From Deroplatys truncata (lineage: Eukaryota; Arthropoda; Insecta; Mantodea; Mantidae), in contig CM060978.1 of NCBI GenBank assembly GCA_030765065.1, positions 220,987,498-221,051,497 of the forward strand: a DNA stretch of 64,000 bases, given 5' to 3'. The notes beneath the pieces are model-generated. The model did not search any database. It saw nothing but the letters and a program-made list of their open reading frames with translations, and was not told the DNA's origin. Below are positions 1 to 12,523 of this stretch, in pieces; within the stretch, counting starts at the first letter, position 1, and every line of letters begins with the position of its first letter. A program made the position numbers and the translations under genes.

Positions 1-747
1 GACACATACTCTCTCTCTCACACACATAATCTCTCTCACTCACCCACATACTCTCTCACACACACTCTCTCTCAATGACACATACTCTCTCACTCACACA
101 CATACTCTCTCTCACTCACACTCTCTCACACACAAAATCTCTCACTCACACACCATCTCTCTCTCACTCACACACACGCTCTCTCTCACACACAATCTCT
201 TAATCACACACAAGCTCTCTCATACACACATTCTCTCTCATTAACACACATACTCTCTCTCAATTACACATACTCTCTCACTCAAACACATACTCTCTTT
301 CACACACTCTCACTCACGCACACACTCTCTCTCACTCACACACATACTCTCTCTCACTCACTCACATACTCTCTCACACACACTCTCTTTCACTCACACA
401 CACTCTCTCACACTACACAATACTCTCTCTCACCACTCTCTCTCACTCACACACATACTCTCTCTCACTCACACACACTCTCTCTCGCTCTCACACTTAC
501 TCTCTCACTCACACACATACTCTCTCTCACACACACGTACTCTCTCTCACACACACTCTCACTCTCGCACACACTCTCTCTCTCACACACAATCTCACTC
601 ACGCACACACTCTCTCTCACTCACACACACACACTCTGTCTCACACACACACTCTCACTCACACACACACTCTCTCACTCACACACACACTCTCTCACTC
701 ACACACATACTCGTTTACACACACTCTCTCTCGCTCTCACACATACC
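1..747. repeat. CT/CA simple-sequence tract
   Basis: The first 0.75 kb consists almost entirely of alternating CTCTCT and CACACA blocks, with occasional ATA interruptions and a rough 20-30 bp higher-order period (runs such as CTCTCTCACTCACACACA). It looks like an expanded compound microsatellite. I see no gene in it. Confidence 0.95.
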
Positions 748-1590
748 TGGACTTTTTTTAATTTGTTTGGCTCAGATATTCTGAAAGTGTTCATTTCCGG
801 TAAAACCTCGGTATCGAATTTTTGGCTGGAATACAATATTTTCTCAACTTACTGTAGGTAAGTAGTAGACAAATCTGATGTGTTGTTTTCACATGCCTTT
901 CTCTACTCACTATTGTACAAACTATTCTTACGAACTCTTCCTCTATTTACTTCATGTTAGTGGAGGTAAAATAATATTTTTTGAGTAGTAAGGTTTTTGT
1001 CTATCTCTCGAAGGTTTACCAGTTATACAAACGTCATTCAGAATGCGGAGTATTCCACAGGCAATTTCCAGAAAATTCAAGATATACATGAAGATATCTT
1101 ATACTATTTTAAACAAAATAGTTATAGGCATTTTTTAGAGAATAAAAAGTTTCGAAAAATTTTTCCTTGTAAAGGGTAGTTTAGGTGGAGGAATGTTTTT
1201 GAAGCTCTTCATGTACACATCTTTGGAATATATTGGACCGGAATACCAAGTTTGGTATTTATCCGACTTATTGTTTTTGAGTTATGCTGCTCACAAACAC
1301 ATAGACAGATAGACAGACAGACAAACAGACACCACACACAGACATGGTTCCAAAAAAGCTTTATTTTGATTAAGGGCGCCTCAAAATACGTATTTCCGGT
1401 GAAATGTCGGTATCAATTTTTCGTAGACTGCAGTACTTCCCCTATTTATATATGTAGTTGAGAAAGTAAAAATGCTATTTTTGTGGTTCGGGGTTTCAAG
1501 GCATTTGTTTCCAGTAAAATATTGACATCAAATTTTTGGGTGGAATACAATGCTTCCGCTGCTTACTATACGTAGTAGAGAAAGTAAAAG
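748..1590 (+). repeat. Interspersed repeat (ACTTTCTCTAC family), fragment plus near-complete copy
   Basis: Two plus-oriented pieces of the same non-coding repeat lie in tandem. The first (about 748-865) holds only the right end. The second runs from the CACATGCCTTTCTCTACTC left end near 891 to the right end TACGTAGTAGAGAAAGTAA near 1583. An internal (CA)n-like stretch occurs near 1300-1345, as in other copies. No coding capacity is conserved between copies, so the short open frames here are chance. Confidence 0.7.
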
Positions 1591-1865
1591 CATTTGAAAT
1601 TCAAACTAATAACAAAGAATTACTTGGAAATGGTTAACGTCACCAAAGCTATAACATAAATGTTGTGGTTTAACCGGACCTACATTTTTTTGGTGTTAAG
1701 AGCTTTTCTATATTTTAGGGTTTACCATTTATAAAAATGCGATTCAGATTCAAGAGAACTTCACAGGCTATATCAGAGCGTTTAAGACGTATATTTGATT
1801 TGCCATGTAAATATCTTAAACATACGGTTTATGATAAGTAAGCATATGATTTTAATAAAAATCTG

Positions 1866-2810
1866 ATGTGTTACACTCACATGTCTTTCTCTACTCTTGT
1901 ACAATCTATTTTTACAAACGCTTATTCTTCATCTACTTCATGCTAATCGAGATAAACTTTTGCAGACTATATCTTATTTGCTGATTTTCTTGTAGATGTA
2001 AGAGGAATATATATTTACAAGGGCAATATACAAATACAGTAGCCTTTAAGCACATACATATCTCTTAATAGCTGGTTGCTAGGTGCAGCACCATTCCCTT
2101 TGCACAGATTAATACTCTTTGCATATCCCAGACAAAAAAATGAATAACGAATTCTCATTTAAGAAAATAAGTATTGAAAAATTTAAGGGAATAACAAGCA
2201 ATATCTCGAAAACAGTTCACTCAACAAAAAAATATATGACATAAATTGTGTATTTTAACACCATCTACATTTCTAGTATAGTAAAATGTTGTCTATCTGT
2301 TATGGTTTACCAGTTATGCAAAAGTCGTTCACAATGAAGAATACTTTTGGAGACATTCCCAGGAAATTCAAGATATACATTTTATTTGTCATGAAAATAT
2401 CTTAGATATATGATATTTTAATCAAAATCGTTAGAGCCATTTTTGAGAAAATTAAAATTTTCGATAAATTTTCCAGTTAAAGGGTTATTTAGGGTGAGGG
2501 GAGTTTCTTGAAAACCTTCGTGTTGCATCTCTGGAAGATACGGAACCTAAATACCAAGTTTGGTGTTTATCCGACTGTTCGTTTCTAAGTTATGCTGTTC
2601 ACAGACAGACACACACACACACATACACACACACACACGGGCATGTTTCCAAATATGATTTTTGGATTCAGGGGGATTCAGTAAAAAAAAATAAAAGAAT
2701 TTTTCCATGTAAAACGTGGCTTGGTGGTGGTTTCCCCAATAATCTTCGTGTTGCATTGTTGGAAGACACTTCACTTAAATACAATCCTTGGTGTTTAACC
2801 GACTTTTTAC
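1866..2810 (+). repeat. Interspersed repeat (ACTTTCTCTAC family), near-full copy
   Basis: The copy starts with GTGTTACACTCACATG followed by TCTTTCTCTACTC. It contains the conserved blocks seen in other copies (ATGAAGAATACTTTTGGAGA near 2333, an internal CA tract near 2607-2640). It abuts an oppositely oriented copy at 2811, forming a long imperfect palindrome. Confidence 0.75.
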
Positions 2811-3735
2811 TTTCTCTACTACGTATAGTAATAGGGAAAGTATTGTATTCCACCCAAAAATTCCATACTGAGATTTCACCGGAAATACATGTTTTGAGAA
2901 CTCCTGAATCCAAAAACAAGCATTTTTACAAACATGTCCGTGTGAGTCTGTGAACAGCATATCTCAGAAACGAACAGTCGGATAAACACCAAACTTCGTA
3001 TTTAGGTTCAGTATCTTCCAGAGATGCGACACGAAGGTTTTCAAGAAACTCCCCTCACCCTAAACAACCCTTTACCTGGAACATTTATCGAAAATTTTAG
3101 TTTTCTCAAAAATGGCTCTAACGATTTTGATTAAAGTATCATATATCTAAGATATTTTCATGACAAATAAAATGTATATCTTGAATTTTCTGGGAATGTC
3201 TCCAAAAGTATTCTTCATTGTGAACGACTTTTGCATAACTGGTAAACCATTAGAGATAGGAAAAATTTTACTACACAAAAAATGTAGATCGCGTTAAAAC
3301 ACACAATTTATGTCATATACATTTTTGTTGTTGAGTGAACCATTTTCGAGATATTGCTTGTTATTCCCTTAAATTTTACAATACTTATTTTCTCAAATGG
3401 GAATTCGTTATTCATTTTTTTGTCTGGGATATGTAAAGAGTATTAATCTGTGGCAAAGAGAATGGTGCTGCTTATAGAAACCAGCTATTAAGAGATGTGT
3501 CTATGCTTAAAGGCTACTGTATTTCTATATTCCCTTGCAAATACAAAGCAAGGGGAACATAGTACGCCTTAAGCGATAGTCAAATATTTTTAGAACTGGT
3601 CGCTGTGTGTAAAATGTAATTCTGTTTGCATGTCAAAACATCGCTTCTGCAAATGATCGATTAATATGAAGTAGATGGAGAATAAGGGTTTGTAATAATA
3701 TTTTGTACATGGGTAGAGAAAGTCATGTGAGTGTA
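2811..3735 (-). repeat. Interspersed repeat (ACTTTCTCTAC family), inverted copy
   Basis: This is the minus-strand copy, bounded by ACTTTCTCTACTACGTATAG on the left and GTAGAGAAAGTCATGTGAGT on the right. The two ends share the 11-bp inverted ACTTTCTCTAC. Together with the copy at 1866-2810 it makes a head-to-head pair, so an RNA across both would fold back. Confidence 0.8.
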
Positions 3736-3744
3736 ACACATCAA

Positions 3745-4512
3745 ATTTCTATTTTCTAGTTATGCTGTGCACACAAGCGCGCAAACCTTTTCCCAAAAAT
3801 TCCCACTATTGTATTCAGGAACTTCAAAATATGTTTTCCAGTATCATACGTGGTAGAGAAAGTAAGTGTAGTCTCTGCATAACCAGGGGATGAAGCGAAT
3901 ACAGATCACTTGAAGAAAGTATTTGGAAATTCAAACCAATATCAAAGAATTATCAGAACTCCACAAAAATTTTATTTGACCTAAATTGTGTGCTTTAACG
4001 AGATCTGAGTTTCTGTGTAGTAAGGTTTTGTTTTTCTCTTACGGTTTACCAATTGTGCAGAAGTCAATCATAATGAATAGGTTTTCGTGGGTTATTCTTA
4101 GAAAATTCAAGATATACTTTTTTCATTTTATTATTTATTTAAGGTTGTATTTACATCTAGACCATGAGCGACTACACTTTTTTTGTCATGCAAACACTCT
4201 TATCAATTGTTATAATCAATTTTGAGTGAGTAAAATATAACGAATAATTTTCCATGTAAACAGTTGTTTATGAGGTGGTATTATCTTGAAAGTATTTGTG
4301 CTCCATCCTTAAAATATAGTGAATTTAAACACCAAATTTAGTATATTTCAGACAATTTGTTTTTGAGTTATGCTGTTTTGACACACACCGGTTTTCTAAT
4401 AGTGTTATTTTGGAAAAACGTACATCTCCAATGAAATTTTTTTGACTTTTTGGGTGGAATGTAGGTAATAGTTCCTCTAGTTACTATATATAGGTAAGTA
4501 GCAAATAAAGTA
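3745..4512 (+). repeat. Diverged interspersed-repeat fragments
   Basis: More decayed plus-oriented pieces of the ACTTTCTCTAC repeat lie here. A right-end fragment closes with GTGGTAGAGAAAGTAAG near 3866. A longer piece then runs to about 4510 (TATATAGGTAAGTAGCAAATAAAGTAA). From 4513 to about 5290 I see only AT-rich sequence with no feature. Confidence 0.55.
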
Positions 4513-5293
4513 AAAATTGTCAACTAATTTCTTATCACTGGCATTTTGTGAAGTAATTGTGATTTTAATTTTACTGATAAGTTTTTTAAAGTAATTTGTG
4601 GTGCAATTGAACAAAATATTTCTTAGTTAAGAAATATTACTTTTCTGATCACTGTTTTTATAGCTAATGTTTACTATTGTTCTCTAAACGTAAAAGGAAA
4701 CGCAGTAGAATTCATTTTACGTAGAAACTATTTCAATAAAATGCACGTAAACATCAACGATATTCAGGTTTATCACCAAAATTACTATCTTTAATTAAAA
4801 TTAATATCAGATAATCATTCTCGTATCTATTGATATCCTCCATTACCCCATATTAAGGCCATGAACAAATTAAAGCTCAATGCAATGTTTTTATGGTTTC
4901 TGATTGAAAATATATCCCTTGATTGTATGATTGCTTCCTTTTGCAATGCAAGTTTCCTATAGTCGGAAACATTTTAAGGCGTTTGTGTGAAAACTAGTCG
5001 TTCAAAGCCTATACATTCTTATTTTTTAATTAAATAAGGTAGAGAAATAAATTAACTTATTGTGATTATTTTAACGGAATGTATAAGCATTATTATGTAT
5101 ATTGTATTGGGGGAGCAAAGATATAAGGCGAAATTCGTTTGAAAATCTCTTAGCTAACGTTTAACACATACCATCAGAGGTTCCAGATTGATTTTACCAG
5201 ATTTTAGCATCTTAGTAGCCCGCTGTGATCAATTTGTACTTATGAAACATATTTTAAAGTAATATATACGGCGGACTTTATGCATCTGAAGAT

Positions 5294-5299
5294 TTTATT
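5294..5299 (-). promoter_or_regulatory. Poly(A) signal AATAAA of the defensin-like gene
   Basis: On the minus strand the hexamer AATAAA occurs about 115 bases past the TAA stop at 5413-5415, which implies a short 3' UTR ending near 5270. It is the first canonical signal downstream of the stop that I found. Confidence 0.6.
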
Positions 5300-5412
5300 A
5301 GTTTCGAAGCTGAAGTTTACGAATAAACGTTTGGAATCTCTTGAAGGGTGGAGGAACATACCACTGCCGATCATACAGCACATTCTGTTGAAATGGCTGA
5401 CACCACCGCATG

Positions 5413-5585
5413 TTAATCTGCCCCGTACTTGGTGTAGAGACAGACACATCTGGAGTATCGATGGGAACAGTAGGTGTAGAGACATCGATCATTTCCCTTG
5501 TAGTCTTCACAGTATCCGTAACATCGATCACTGCATGGCTCGTTGGGAGTGAAGTATGTTACCGTGCGGCCGCTGTACGGAGACT
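5413..5585 (-). CDS. Defensin-like gene, terminal exon (fourth cysteine domain)
   Basis: The acceptor TTTATATTTGCAG precedes the exon at 5586. The exon enters in phase 1 and ends at TAA (5413-5415). It encodes about 56 residues. A Ser/Tyr/Thr-rich lead of about 16 residues is followed by a seven-cysteine domain with spacing C-x3-C-x3-C-x8-C-x4-C-x6-C-x-C. The CxxxC and final CxC match the CS-alpha-beta signature, but the odd cysteine number means one thiol must pair elsewhere or stay free. The domain is rich in Tyr and Arg (Tyr-Gly-Tyr inside the CxxxC). It closes seven residues after the last Cys, so nothing follows the domain. The same frame is open upstream of the acceptor, but that part lacks any Cys pattern and is intronic. 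Confidence 0.85.
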
Positions 5586-6210
5586 CTGCAAATATAAAAT
5601 TGTAAACATCCATTCTTAATATACTATCAATACTATTGCTGTCATGAAGAAACACCCATTCACACCTCTCAGGCGCATCTTAACTTATCTTGTCAAGGCC
5701 TTGACAACCCTGGAGAGACTGCATGAAATCTCAACATTATAATGAACAGAAGTATTATTGACTGTGATGTTATCATATAATGCTTGAAATGTCATCATGA
5801 AATTTCAATTAATAGTGTGCATATTTACGTTTTACATGAAAATCTCCTATACACCAGGAGGTTGGGAAGTTCAGAGTACTGAATGACCATTTAAACTTGC
5901 ACCATGACATGTATGACATCACTTGTTCTGCCGCTGAGCCTTGAATTCAATGCGCCTATGATCTTTCTCAACCAAGAATGATCCTCTTGTAAACATGTGG
6001 GAGAGAAGAAACAGAGAGGCAGTGGGACGGAACGTTCATAGGCCACAGATTAATGAATGTAAGTTCACGGGTGTTTTCTTTGGTTGTTCTTCGCACTGTA
6101 ACCGTCTCTAAGAAGTAAAGCATTGCAAGTAGTTTCGGAGGGAGAACAGTCTACAAATGTTTTAAAATTCCGAAAGGAGTGTTTACAATATATATGAGCA
6201 TAGATATATA

Positions 6211-7542
6211 CAGGATGATTTTAAATGATGGACCCATTTTATAAAATTCGTATTTATTAAAGTACAAATCCAACATGAACCATCTTTATACCAATAAACA
6301 GAGGAATTTTCAAAGTATTGTTTAATACATTATAACTGTTCAATGTGTCCACCGTTTGCTACACGGCAAACATCTACGCGATAGCCAAACTCGTCCCACA
6401 CACGAGCAAGCGTATCTTGTGTTACTAAGTGCACGGCAGCAGTGATACGGTTCCGCAGGTCATCCAGAGTTGTAGGTAGAGGCGGTACGTAAACAGCTTC
6501 CTTAACATAACCCCATAAGAAATAGTCACATGGGGTGAGATCAGGAGATCTCGGTGGCCAGAAGTGTAGAGCCAGGTCTTCATTTACCCTGCGACCTATC
6601 CATCGCTAAGGGAGGGCCTCGTACATCGCTGTGCCAATGGGGCGGAGCTCCATCCTGTTGGAAAATGAAGTCCTGTGAATATTCCACAATTTGAAGGAAC
6701 AGCCATTGTTCCAACATGTGCAGGTACGTTATTCCAGTTACAGTTTTTCCGCAAAGAAAATGGTCCTTTAAACCTTTGTACGGGATAAGGCACAGAACAC
6801 GTTTGCCTTCGGTGAGTCTCTTTCGTGTTGTAATGTTGAATGTGGATTTTGCAAACCCCATATGCAACATAGTGTCTGTTGACTTTTCCACTAAGGTGGA
6901 AGGTCACTTCATCGCTAAAAATGATACGCTGTAGAAACGCGTCATCCTCCATCATTCCTAGCACATAATCACAAAATTCGAGACGCTTCTCTTTGTCTTT
7001 AGGTTTAAGAGCCTCCACAAGTTGTAATCGGTAGGGCTTGTACAGCAAACGCCGTCTCAGAACTTTCCGTACAGTTAGTTGGGGTATTCCAAGTTCTCTA
7101 CTAATTGTATGGGTAGACTTACGTGGACCGCGAACAAAACTGTCTTCAATCCGTCTGACGTCCTCCTCTGACACACGCGGTCGGCCTGTGCTTTTTCCTT
7201 TACACACACTTCCAGTCTGTTTAAATTACCTAAACCAACGGCTAATGCTTTCTCTAGTTGGTGGTTCAATGCCGAATTTGCTATGAAATGCCTGCTTCAC
7301 TACAATTTGCGACTCACCTTTCGCGAACTCAATAACGCAGAAAACCTTGTGCTCCACAGTAGCCTTCTCATTACGTACTGACAGTGAAACGCAATGGCGG
7401 CCTATTGCGCGAGCACTCTATCGGCCGCTTCTAAAACCATCACCGCCCGCGAAAAAACTTGTTATGCAGATTGTTCATGTTGGATTTGTGCTTTAATAAA
7501 TAAGAATTTTATAAAATGGGTCCATCATTTAAAATCACCCTA
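6211..7542 (-). mobile_element. Full-length mariner/Tc1-type DNA transposon
   Basis: Inverted repeats of about 68 bp bound the element. The left end reads CAGGATGATTTTAAATGATG and the right end, reversed, TAGGGTGATTTTAAATGATG; both continue nearly identically for some 50 bases more. TA dinucleotides flank it at 6209-6210 and 7543-7544, the target-site duplication of IS630/Tc1/mariner elements. At 1332 bp it has the expected full length. It sits in the last intron of the defensin-like gene, on the same strand as that gene. Confidence 0.9.
6330..7366 (-). pseudogene. Mariner/Tc1-family transposase, broken
   Basis: The N-terminal part has a helix-turn-helix arrangement followed by the hook-like GRPRVSEE segment. 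The catalytic domain follows, with IIFSDEVTFHLSG carrying the first Asp and FIFQQDGAPPHW (second Asp) readable in another frame. The C-terminus ends with GGHIEQL just before TAA at 6330-6332. No ATG survives at the start. An in-frame TAA falls between the WFR and FKQTGS segments, and at least two frameshifts lie in the catalytic half. Family transposases are about 340 residues, matching the space available. The copy is inactive, although its terminal repeats are well kept. Confidence 0.85.
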
Positions 7543-7544
7543 TA

Positions 7545-8406
7545 GATTTAGCCGAAGACAGGCACACTTACACAGTATTAACTTAATATTGTTAAATAAT
7601 GTGCAACCTAACTTTGTGTTACTAATGAAATAGTTGTGTAATGCGCAAGTTGCATTCCTATACCATACGCCCTTTCGGAACAAAGTATGTCACGAGGTGA
7701 ATGCTGATTCAAATGTTATTGTTAATCGTGCAGAGTCGCTTCTGATATGTAAGACTGTATTTCCCACGCCTCTTGCATACTTCACAAGCCCAGAGCACTT
7801 ATATGCAATTTAAAAGCAGCCAACTTATCATCATGGAGCAGAACTGTCAAGCTGCCGAAATAAAACAAAGCCGAGGCAAACCTTAACAAATGACTTGAGA
7901 AATATTTCGCGATGCTTAAGAAAGAAATTCCGAAGAGTAACTACTACATGATAATCGTAATTCTTTAACATATATATTCAATAAGTTATTGGCAATGTCT
8001 TACTCGATTTATTGTCAAGACGTTAGTGTTGCAAAACATATGTGCACACCTGTAGTACGTCAACACGTGGGTGGTTGAGTCCGCTCCACCCTTTTGTATA
8101 CAACAGGATCGTTCTTGTTTGAGACAGAGTATAAGTACTTCCGTAGAGGCACATGACTCGTGTCGGAGAAATTTCCTAGCAAGCACGGGGTTCAGAGAAA
8201 TATTTGGAATGCTGGATACTTCATAAGAAAATCGTTCACGCATATTTCGACATTATTATACAATCTCCTTCCACCAGGACCCCGTGTCGGAAGTAGTATT
8301 CCACAATAAATGTCAAGTGCTCGATATTTATGTTGTCCGGCAAGAGGACAAGACCACAATTAATCATCTTAACCCTCTCCCCGACGTAAGGCTGACACTT
8401 AATGGC
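7545..8406. other. Intronic sequence, no feature seen
   Basis: This unique-looking AT-rich sequence lies inside the last intron of the defensin-like gene. The short open frames on both strands have no recognisable domain. Confidence 0.5.
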
Positions 8407-9593
8407 CATGTGCATCATCCTCGTTAAACCAACCTTTCAGGGACCTTCAGCTTACCGGGGTAAGAACTTGACCGGGGTAATCATCACACAGCGGTGCACC
8501 AATGTTCACCGCAGTTTAGGTGACCGTGGTTACCTGGCAGGTGCTCCCCTTGGTTGAGCGCATCGTTCATTGCAAGTTAACTCTCTGAACGCACTCAGAT
8601 GTACATCATGTCGTCTGTTTTTCACTTGTTCTATCTCTTTGTTGAAGCGTACGCACAAGTTCGGCGTACAATGGCGGAAAGCAAAAGCAGACCCAAGTTT
8701 CTCTATTATGTTATTATGTTATTAAATTTAACGTGCAAATTTTTAAGAAAAAATAGAAACTACAGGGATAGAAGCAATAACTTTAAGATGGACACGTGGG
8801 AAAAGCTGCCCTTACAACTAATTAGAAAAATGTGCTGAACTTTACAGACTTTTTGTTTCTTTCTTTCCAAAGTGACTAAATTGCAGTTACTTTAGTCGAC
8901 ATTCACTTACTGAAAGACAGGAAGAAAATAAAAAGAAAAAAAAATATAATATTCCCAAACAAGATTTGAACCCGGAACCTATAAAATACGAAGCGTACAC
9001 GCTACCCCGACATCACGGTGAAGACTTCAAATTTGCGACTTCGGCACTGTATTCTTCAGGGTACTGGATTCCTATAGCTGTGCAATTAAAGTATACAATA
9101 TTCTTGAAAATGTATTAATTATACTAATTACTTCATTACTCCCCTTATTTCTGCCTCGTTATTAGAACTATGCTTCAACTGATATAATTATGATATGTAA
9201 CGCCGTGATTGTATGGATATTTCTTAGTCTTGGGTCAGGATATTTAAGGCACCCGTCGCAAAAACAAAAAACTAAAAATAAAATAATAGGCCTTAAGCAT
9301 TAAAAATTACAAAGTACATTGAAGTAACTTTATCAGGATTTGTATTCATTGGTGAAAATGGAGTGTATCTATTTGTTGGAAATTCTAACCTATACCATTC
9401 CGCCATTTTAACATTTCAGCACAAGTAAAGTTGGAAATAATCTGCGAAAACCGGCCGTTTATGGCCGGTCAGATTTAACCGCGGTAAAATCCCCAATAAG
9501 CTTTACCCGACGTCGATGCACCACAAAGGACCGTTCACCGCGGTAAAGTTCATATTTTACCACGGTAAAGCCTTGATCGAGAATGGTGCACAC
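8407..9593. mobile_element. Candidate PIF/Harbinger-like DNA transposon remnant
   Basis: The left boundary reads GTGCATCATCCTCGTTAA and the right boundary, reversed, GTGCACCATTCTCGATCAA. Both are followed by inverted clusters of TTACCG(C/G)GGTAA-type motifs, giving subterminal inverted repeats. Around 8670-8820 a plus-strand frame reads like a decayed Myb/SANT- or MADF-type DNA-binding region (KSRPKF near its start, TWEKL near its end), which Harbinger elements often carry. No transposase is visible and I could not fix a target duplication. It could instead be an unrelated non-autonomous element. Confidence 0.4.
8960..9035 (-). repeat. tRNA-like sequence (SINE or tRNA pseudogene)
   Basis: Read on the minus strand, GGTTCCGGGTTCAAATC resembles a tRNA T-arm with Pol III B box. 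It is preceded by GGGGTAGCGTGTACGCTTCG, which resembles the D-loop to anticodon-stem portion. I could not fold a full cloverleaf by eye, so a tRNA-derived SINE head is more likely than a functional tRNA. Confidence 0.35.
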
Positions 9594-10460
9594 GGCCATT
9601 AGTGTCAGTGTTCCAAACAATTCACGTTCCAGCCATGATGGTGATCGTTACTCTATTACCTCTCTTAGCACTGAACGCCATGCTTACTATGCAAGTTCTC
9701 CGCCACGCGGAGAACTAGGTTACGACACTCGCTTCAAAAAACTGACTCAAACATGATTTCATGATACCTTGAGCAAACACTGAGTACAATTATGTATCTG
9801 CAAAGTAAATGTTAAGTGGCCTAATTCGCTTTAAAATCTTTTGCACACTTCTCAAGCTGTTTTATATGTGTAATACAATCATATACTGTTTCTCGCTCTT
9901 TGTGAGCTTTACAACGGTAAACTCATTTTCTCAGGTAAAAATAGGAGTACAATATATTCAATTTGGTGCACATGTATATACTGCTTACAGCAATGAGCTA
10001 AATATGTTGTGAACATTTTAAAGCTTTTGAAGTACTCCGTAGATTTATATCTAGTTATTAACATTCCACGAGGTTGATGATTGTAATCGAAGTTGTAACT
10101 AGCCACTCCTTAACCTTGAACTTTGTGCATATCGGTGTTTACAACCACAGTCCACGCTGCGCCGCTAAACTGAATAATTTTTCGCTGAACTTCCTGGCCT
10201 TGGTGATGAAACTTGAGAGAATCGAATTTATTATTCGCACCTATGTAAATTTGATGGGTTTGTTTTAGTTCTGTAGGCTTGTTTGGAGATATTAAATATT
10301 TATCGTGAAAGTTACTTAAAATTGTTTGCTTTGAATGTTATTCACTATTAGAACTTGTAGAATAACCACGCCAAAATTGCCAACTATTACAGTTAAATTG
10401 CAAAAGGTATACAATAAGATAAACTAGAGCTTTGTAATTACAGAAGCTACAAATCCTGAT
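9594..10460. other. Intronic sequence, no feature seen
   Basis: This is AT-rich sequence between two repeats within the last intron of the defensin-like gene. I see no open frame with a recognisable domain and no clear repeat boundary. Confidence 0.45.
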
Positions 10461-11275
10461 GTGGAACATTCATATGATTTCCCTGCCCTCTTTCGTTTAC
10501 TAGTGAGTATACAAACTATTCTTACTAAAGCTTATTTGTATATCTGCTGCGTTTTAATGCAAATAAACCTTTGCAGAAATAGCTACATTACACACTTCGT
10601 TATACATACAAACAGAACAGCGATAGTCAAATGTTTAAGAACTGGAAGCTATATGCTGGCCTTAAAATTTACACTGTTTCCATGCAATCGCGAGAAACAT
10701 TGAAAAGACTTTAAAGAATGATCAAGAAATGAACAATTTGAACCATTAATACGGATATCTCAGAAGAGCCTTATGCCATAAAAACATATTTGAAATAAAT
10801 TGTGTGTTTTAAAGATATTTACATTTTTTGTGTACTACGCTTTCGTCTATCGCTTAACGTCTGCCAGTTATACAAGATTATACAAAATTCCTTCGAATGA
10901 AGGGGACTTCAAGGGCAACTTCCAGAAAATTCACGATAATTATTTTATTTGTCATGTAAATGTCTTTAATATATAGTGTTTTAATCAAAATCGTTAGTCA
11001 GTTTTTATAAAATCAAAGATTTCGAAAAATGGTCGATGTTGAGGTGAAGGATTTTCTTGAAAATCTTCGTGTCGCATCCTTGGAAGATACTGAACTTAAA
11101 TACCAAATTTGGTACTTACCCGACTTTTCGTTTTTTTGAGTTATGCTGCTCACAGACACAGACACACACACGCGCACGCACTTTTTCTAAATGCTTCTTT
11201 TTATTCAGGGGGTCTCAAATCATATATTTTTGGGTGGAATACATACTTCCTCTACTTACGTAGTAGAGAAAGCAA
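10461..11275 (+). repeat. Interspersed repeat (ACTTTCTCTAC family), full copy
   Basis: The copy begins near GATTTCCCTGCCCTCTTTCG and ends at CTTACGTAGTAGAGAAAGC. Conserved internal blocks (CAAGAAATGAACAATTTGA, GAAGATACTGAACTTAAATA, then a CA tract at 11153-11178) show membership in the same family as 1866-3735. The two short open frames at its right end merely read through the conserved repeat and CA tract. Confidence 0.7.
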
Positions 11276-12523
11276 AAATATATTCAAAATAAAATCATAT
11301 ATAAGCTCATGATTTAGCGAAATAGTGCTAATACTATAAATATTAGAATACGAAACATAAGGAATATTTCATATTCTAAATAGTGATTATAATCAAAGTA
11401 ACTTGTTTAATTAACTGAGACATAACTAGCCGTAGAACCTCCAAGTCTAAAGCTCTTGTTAAATCTTACACTCCATCTTCTGTAAACTGCAAAACGTCCC
11501 TGAAAATTCAAATCCGTATCTATATGTATAACTCTCACGATGGTTATTATTACTTATTAAATTATTATTGTTATTAGTTGTTCCAAAACCTTGACTTTAT
11601 CGCCTATTAATGGCGGTTTTCTTTTGGGGGTACTGTGAGGGCGATGTCAATTAAAATTATTCGGGCCAGCCAGTTCTTTGATGCTATTGAACTCGCATTA
11701 TACAACCGAGTTATATTGTCTTCATTATCTTGAAAACTGACTCTGTTTTATGGTAGTCAAAAGGAGACTATGTGATGGACGAGACTTTAACGTGATGTAT
11801 AAAATAATAACTGTACGAGATACAGAAAAAACAGTATGCTCAAATATATGTGTATATGATACACAAGTACATACAGAATGTTACAGAATTCAACTGACTT
11901 GCTTTCGAGGATTACAGAGGAATGCTACACGAGTACTATGATATAGGATACGTATGGTCTGGGTTCATGGTTGTTTGAAATAGGTCGATATTAATAATGA
12001 GCCAGTACGCCACTGATAAAACTCCCTGAGTTGCTTGCACTTGCAGGTAATCAAAGCCATGTTGTATTCAAACATTGCATGAGAATATCACCGCAACATA
12101 CACTTTGAAAGAAACGCAAGGAATTAAAATTCGGTTCACTCTAAACATACGCCATCAATCTGTTCGGGGATAAAAAGTTTAACCTCTTGTACCTTGACTG
12201 TCAATTTTGAGACTGACAGCCGAGCACGCCAATGACTTCAGTGTTTAGCTATTCTCGTGATTTTGGAAGAGAAATGAAATAATTTAGAGTAGAAACCGTG
12301 CCGCATTCATATCACGTCTGTACTTATTCCATTTATCAGTACGAGTATTCAAATGAAAAAGGACTACATGGCTTCAAAGTTTGTCGTCACAGACCATAAG
12401 TGTCCTGTATCAAGGTGTTCTTATACTATTCCTCTGTAAAGCCTGATAATTGTCGTTTGAATTCGGTAACGTCATATACCTATATATAAAATGCACGCCA
12501 TTATTGCAAACAAATTTAATTAA
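11276..12523. other. Intronic sequence, no feature seen
   Basis: Unique-looking sequence without a supported gene. One 63-codon open frame (11750-11941, +) has no recognisable domain. Confidence 0.5.

Noticed and set aside
1-747. CT/CA tract as a CRISPR-like or satellite array with unique spacers
   Set aside because: There are no constant repeats separated by unique spacers; it is compound simple sequence in eukaryotic DNA.
5280-5655. Overlapping plus- and minus-strand frames around the terminal exon
   Set aside because: Only the minus-strand frame with the cysteine pattern and correct acceptor phase is supported; the others are shadows.
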